Source: Candidatus Methylomirabilota bacterium
GTDB taxonomy: Bacteria > Methylomirabilota > Methylomirabilia > Methylomirabilales > JACPAU01
Direction: 5' to 3'
DNA: 5,717 nt
Assembly (NCBI GenBank): GCA_016180705.1
Contig: JACPAU010000212.1
Span: forward strand, 1-5,717
Below are positions 5,716 to 5,717 of the stretch, one piece after another. The position numbers and the translations under genes were made by a program. Positions within the stretch are counted from its first letter, which is position 1. Each line of letters begins with the position of its first letter. The notes under the pieces were generated by a model. That model was not told where the DNA came from and made no database searches. It saw only the letters and a program-made list of their open reading frames with translations.

Positions 5716-5717
5716 AG

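Overview
This is a very GC-rich (roughly 70% by eye), gene-dense window from a probably Gram-negative-type bacterium. Periplasmic electron carriers, an exported cyclophilin, a class A penicillin-binding protein and PilZ domains point that way. The GC content, the strong C/G third-position bias and a nitrosocyanin-like copper protein next to a di-haem cytochrome c would fit uncultivated soil or subsurface lineages such as Rokubacteria/NC10 (Methylomirabilota) or some deltaproteobacterial groups. That placement is inference; no phylogenetic marker is present.

The window holds the inward-facing ends of two convergent gene clusters. The left cluster (+ strand) is a PilZ-domain protein cut by the left edge (1-363), a di-haem cytochrome c (384-1202) and a small exported cupredoxin resembling nitrosocyanin (1232-1609). 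Gaps are 20 and 29 bases, so co-transcription is likely. The last two look like a periplasmic electron-transfer pair, and the cupredoxin has a complete 10-base Shine-Dalgarno sequence.

The right cluster (- strand, read from high to low coordinates) is a possible tail of an upstream gene or a micro-ORF (about 5715-5623), a REC-PilZ response regulator starting at GTG (5613-4837), a bifunctional class A penicillin-binding protein of the PBP1A type (4840-2744), a secreted cyclophilin-type peptidyl-prolyl isomerase (2742-2131) and a DoxX-family membrane protein (2084-1614). The first junction is a 4-base ATGA overlap and the second a single-base gap, so these genes are probably translationally coupled. 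The set suggests c-di-GMP or phosphorelay input tied to synthesis of cell-wall machinery and an envelope folding helper.

The clusters meet with four bases between stop codons (1610-1613) and no classical U-tract terminator. No gene-free stretch exceeds about 105 bases. No RNA gene, mobile element or CRISPR array was seen. The most unusual item is the cupredoxin: its inferred copper ligands (His74, Cys109, His112, His115) look intermediate between blue copper proteins and nitrosocyanin.
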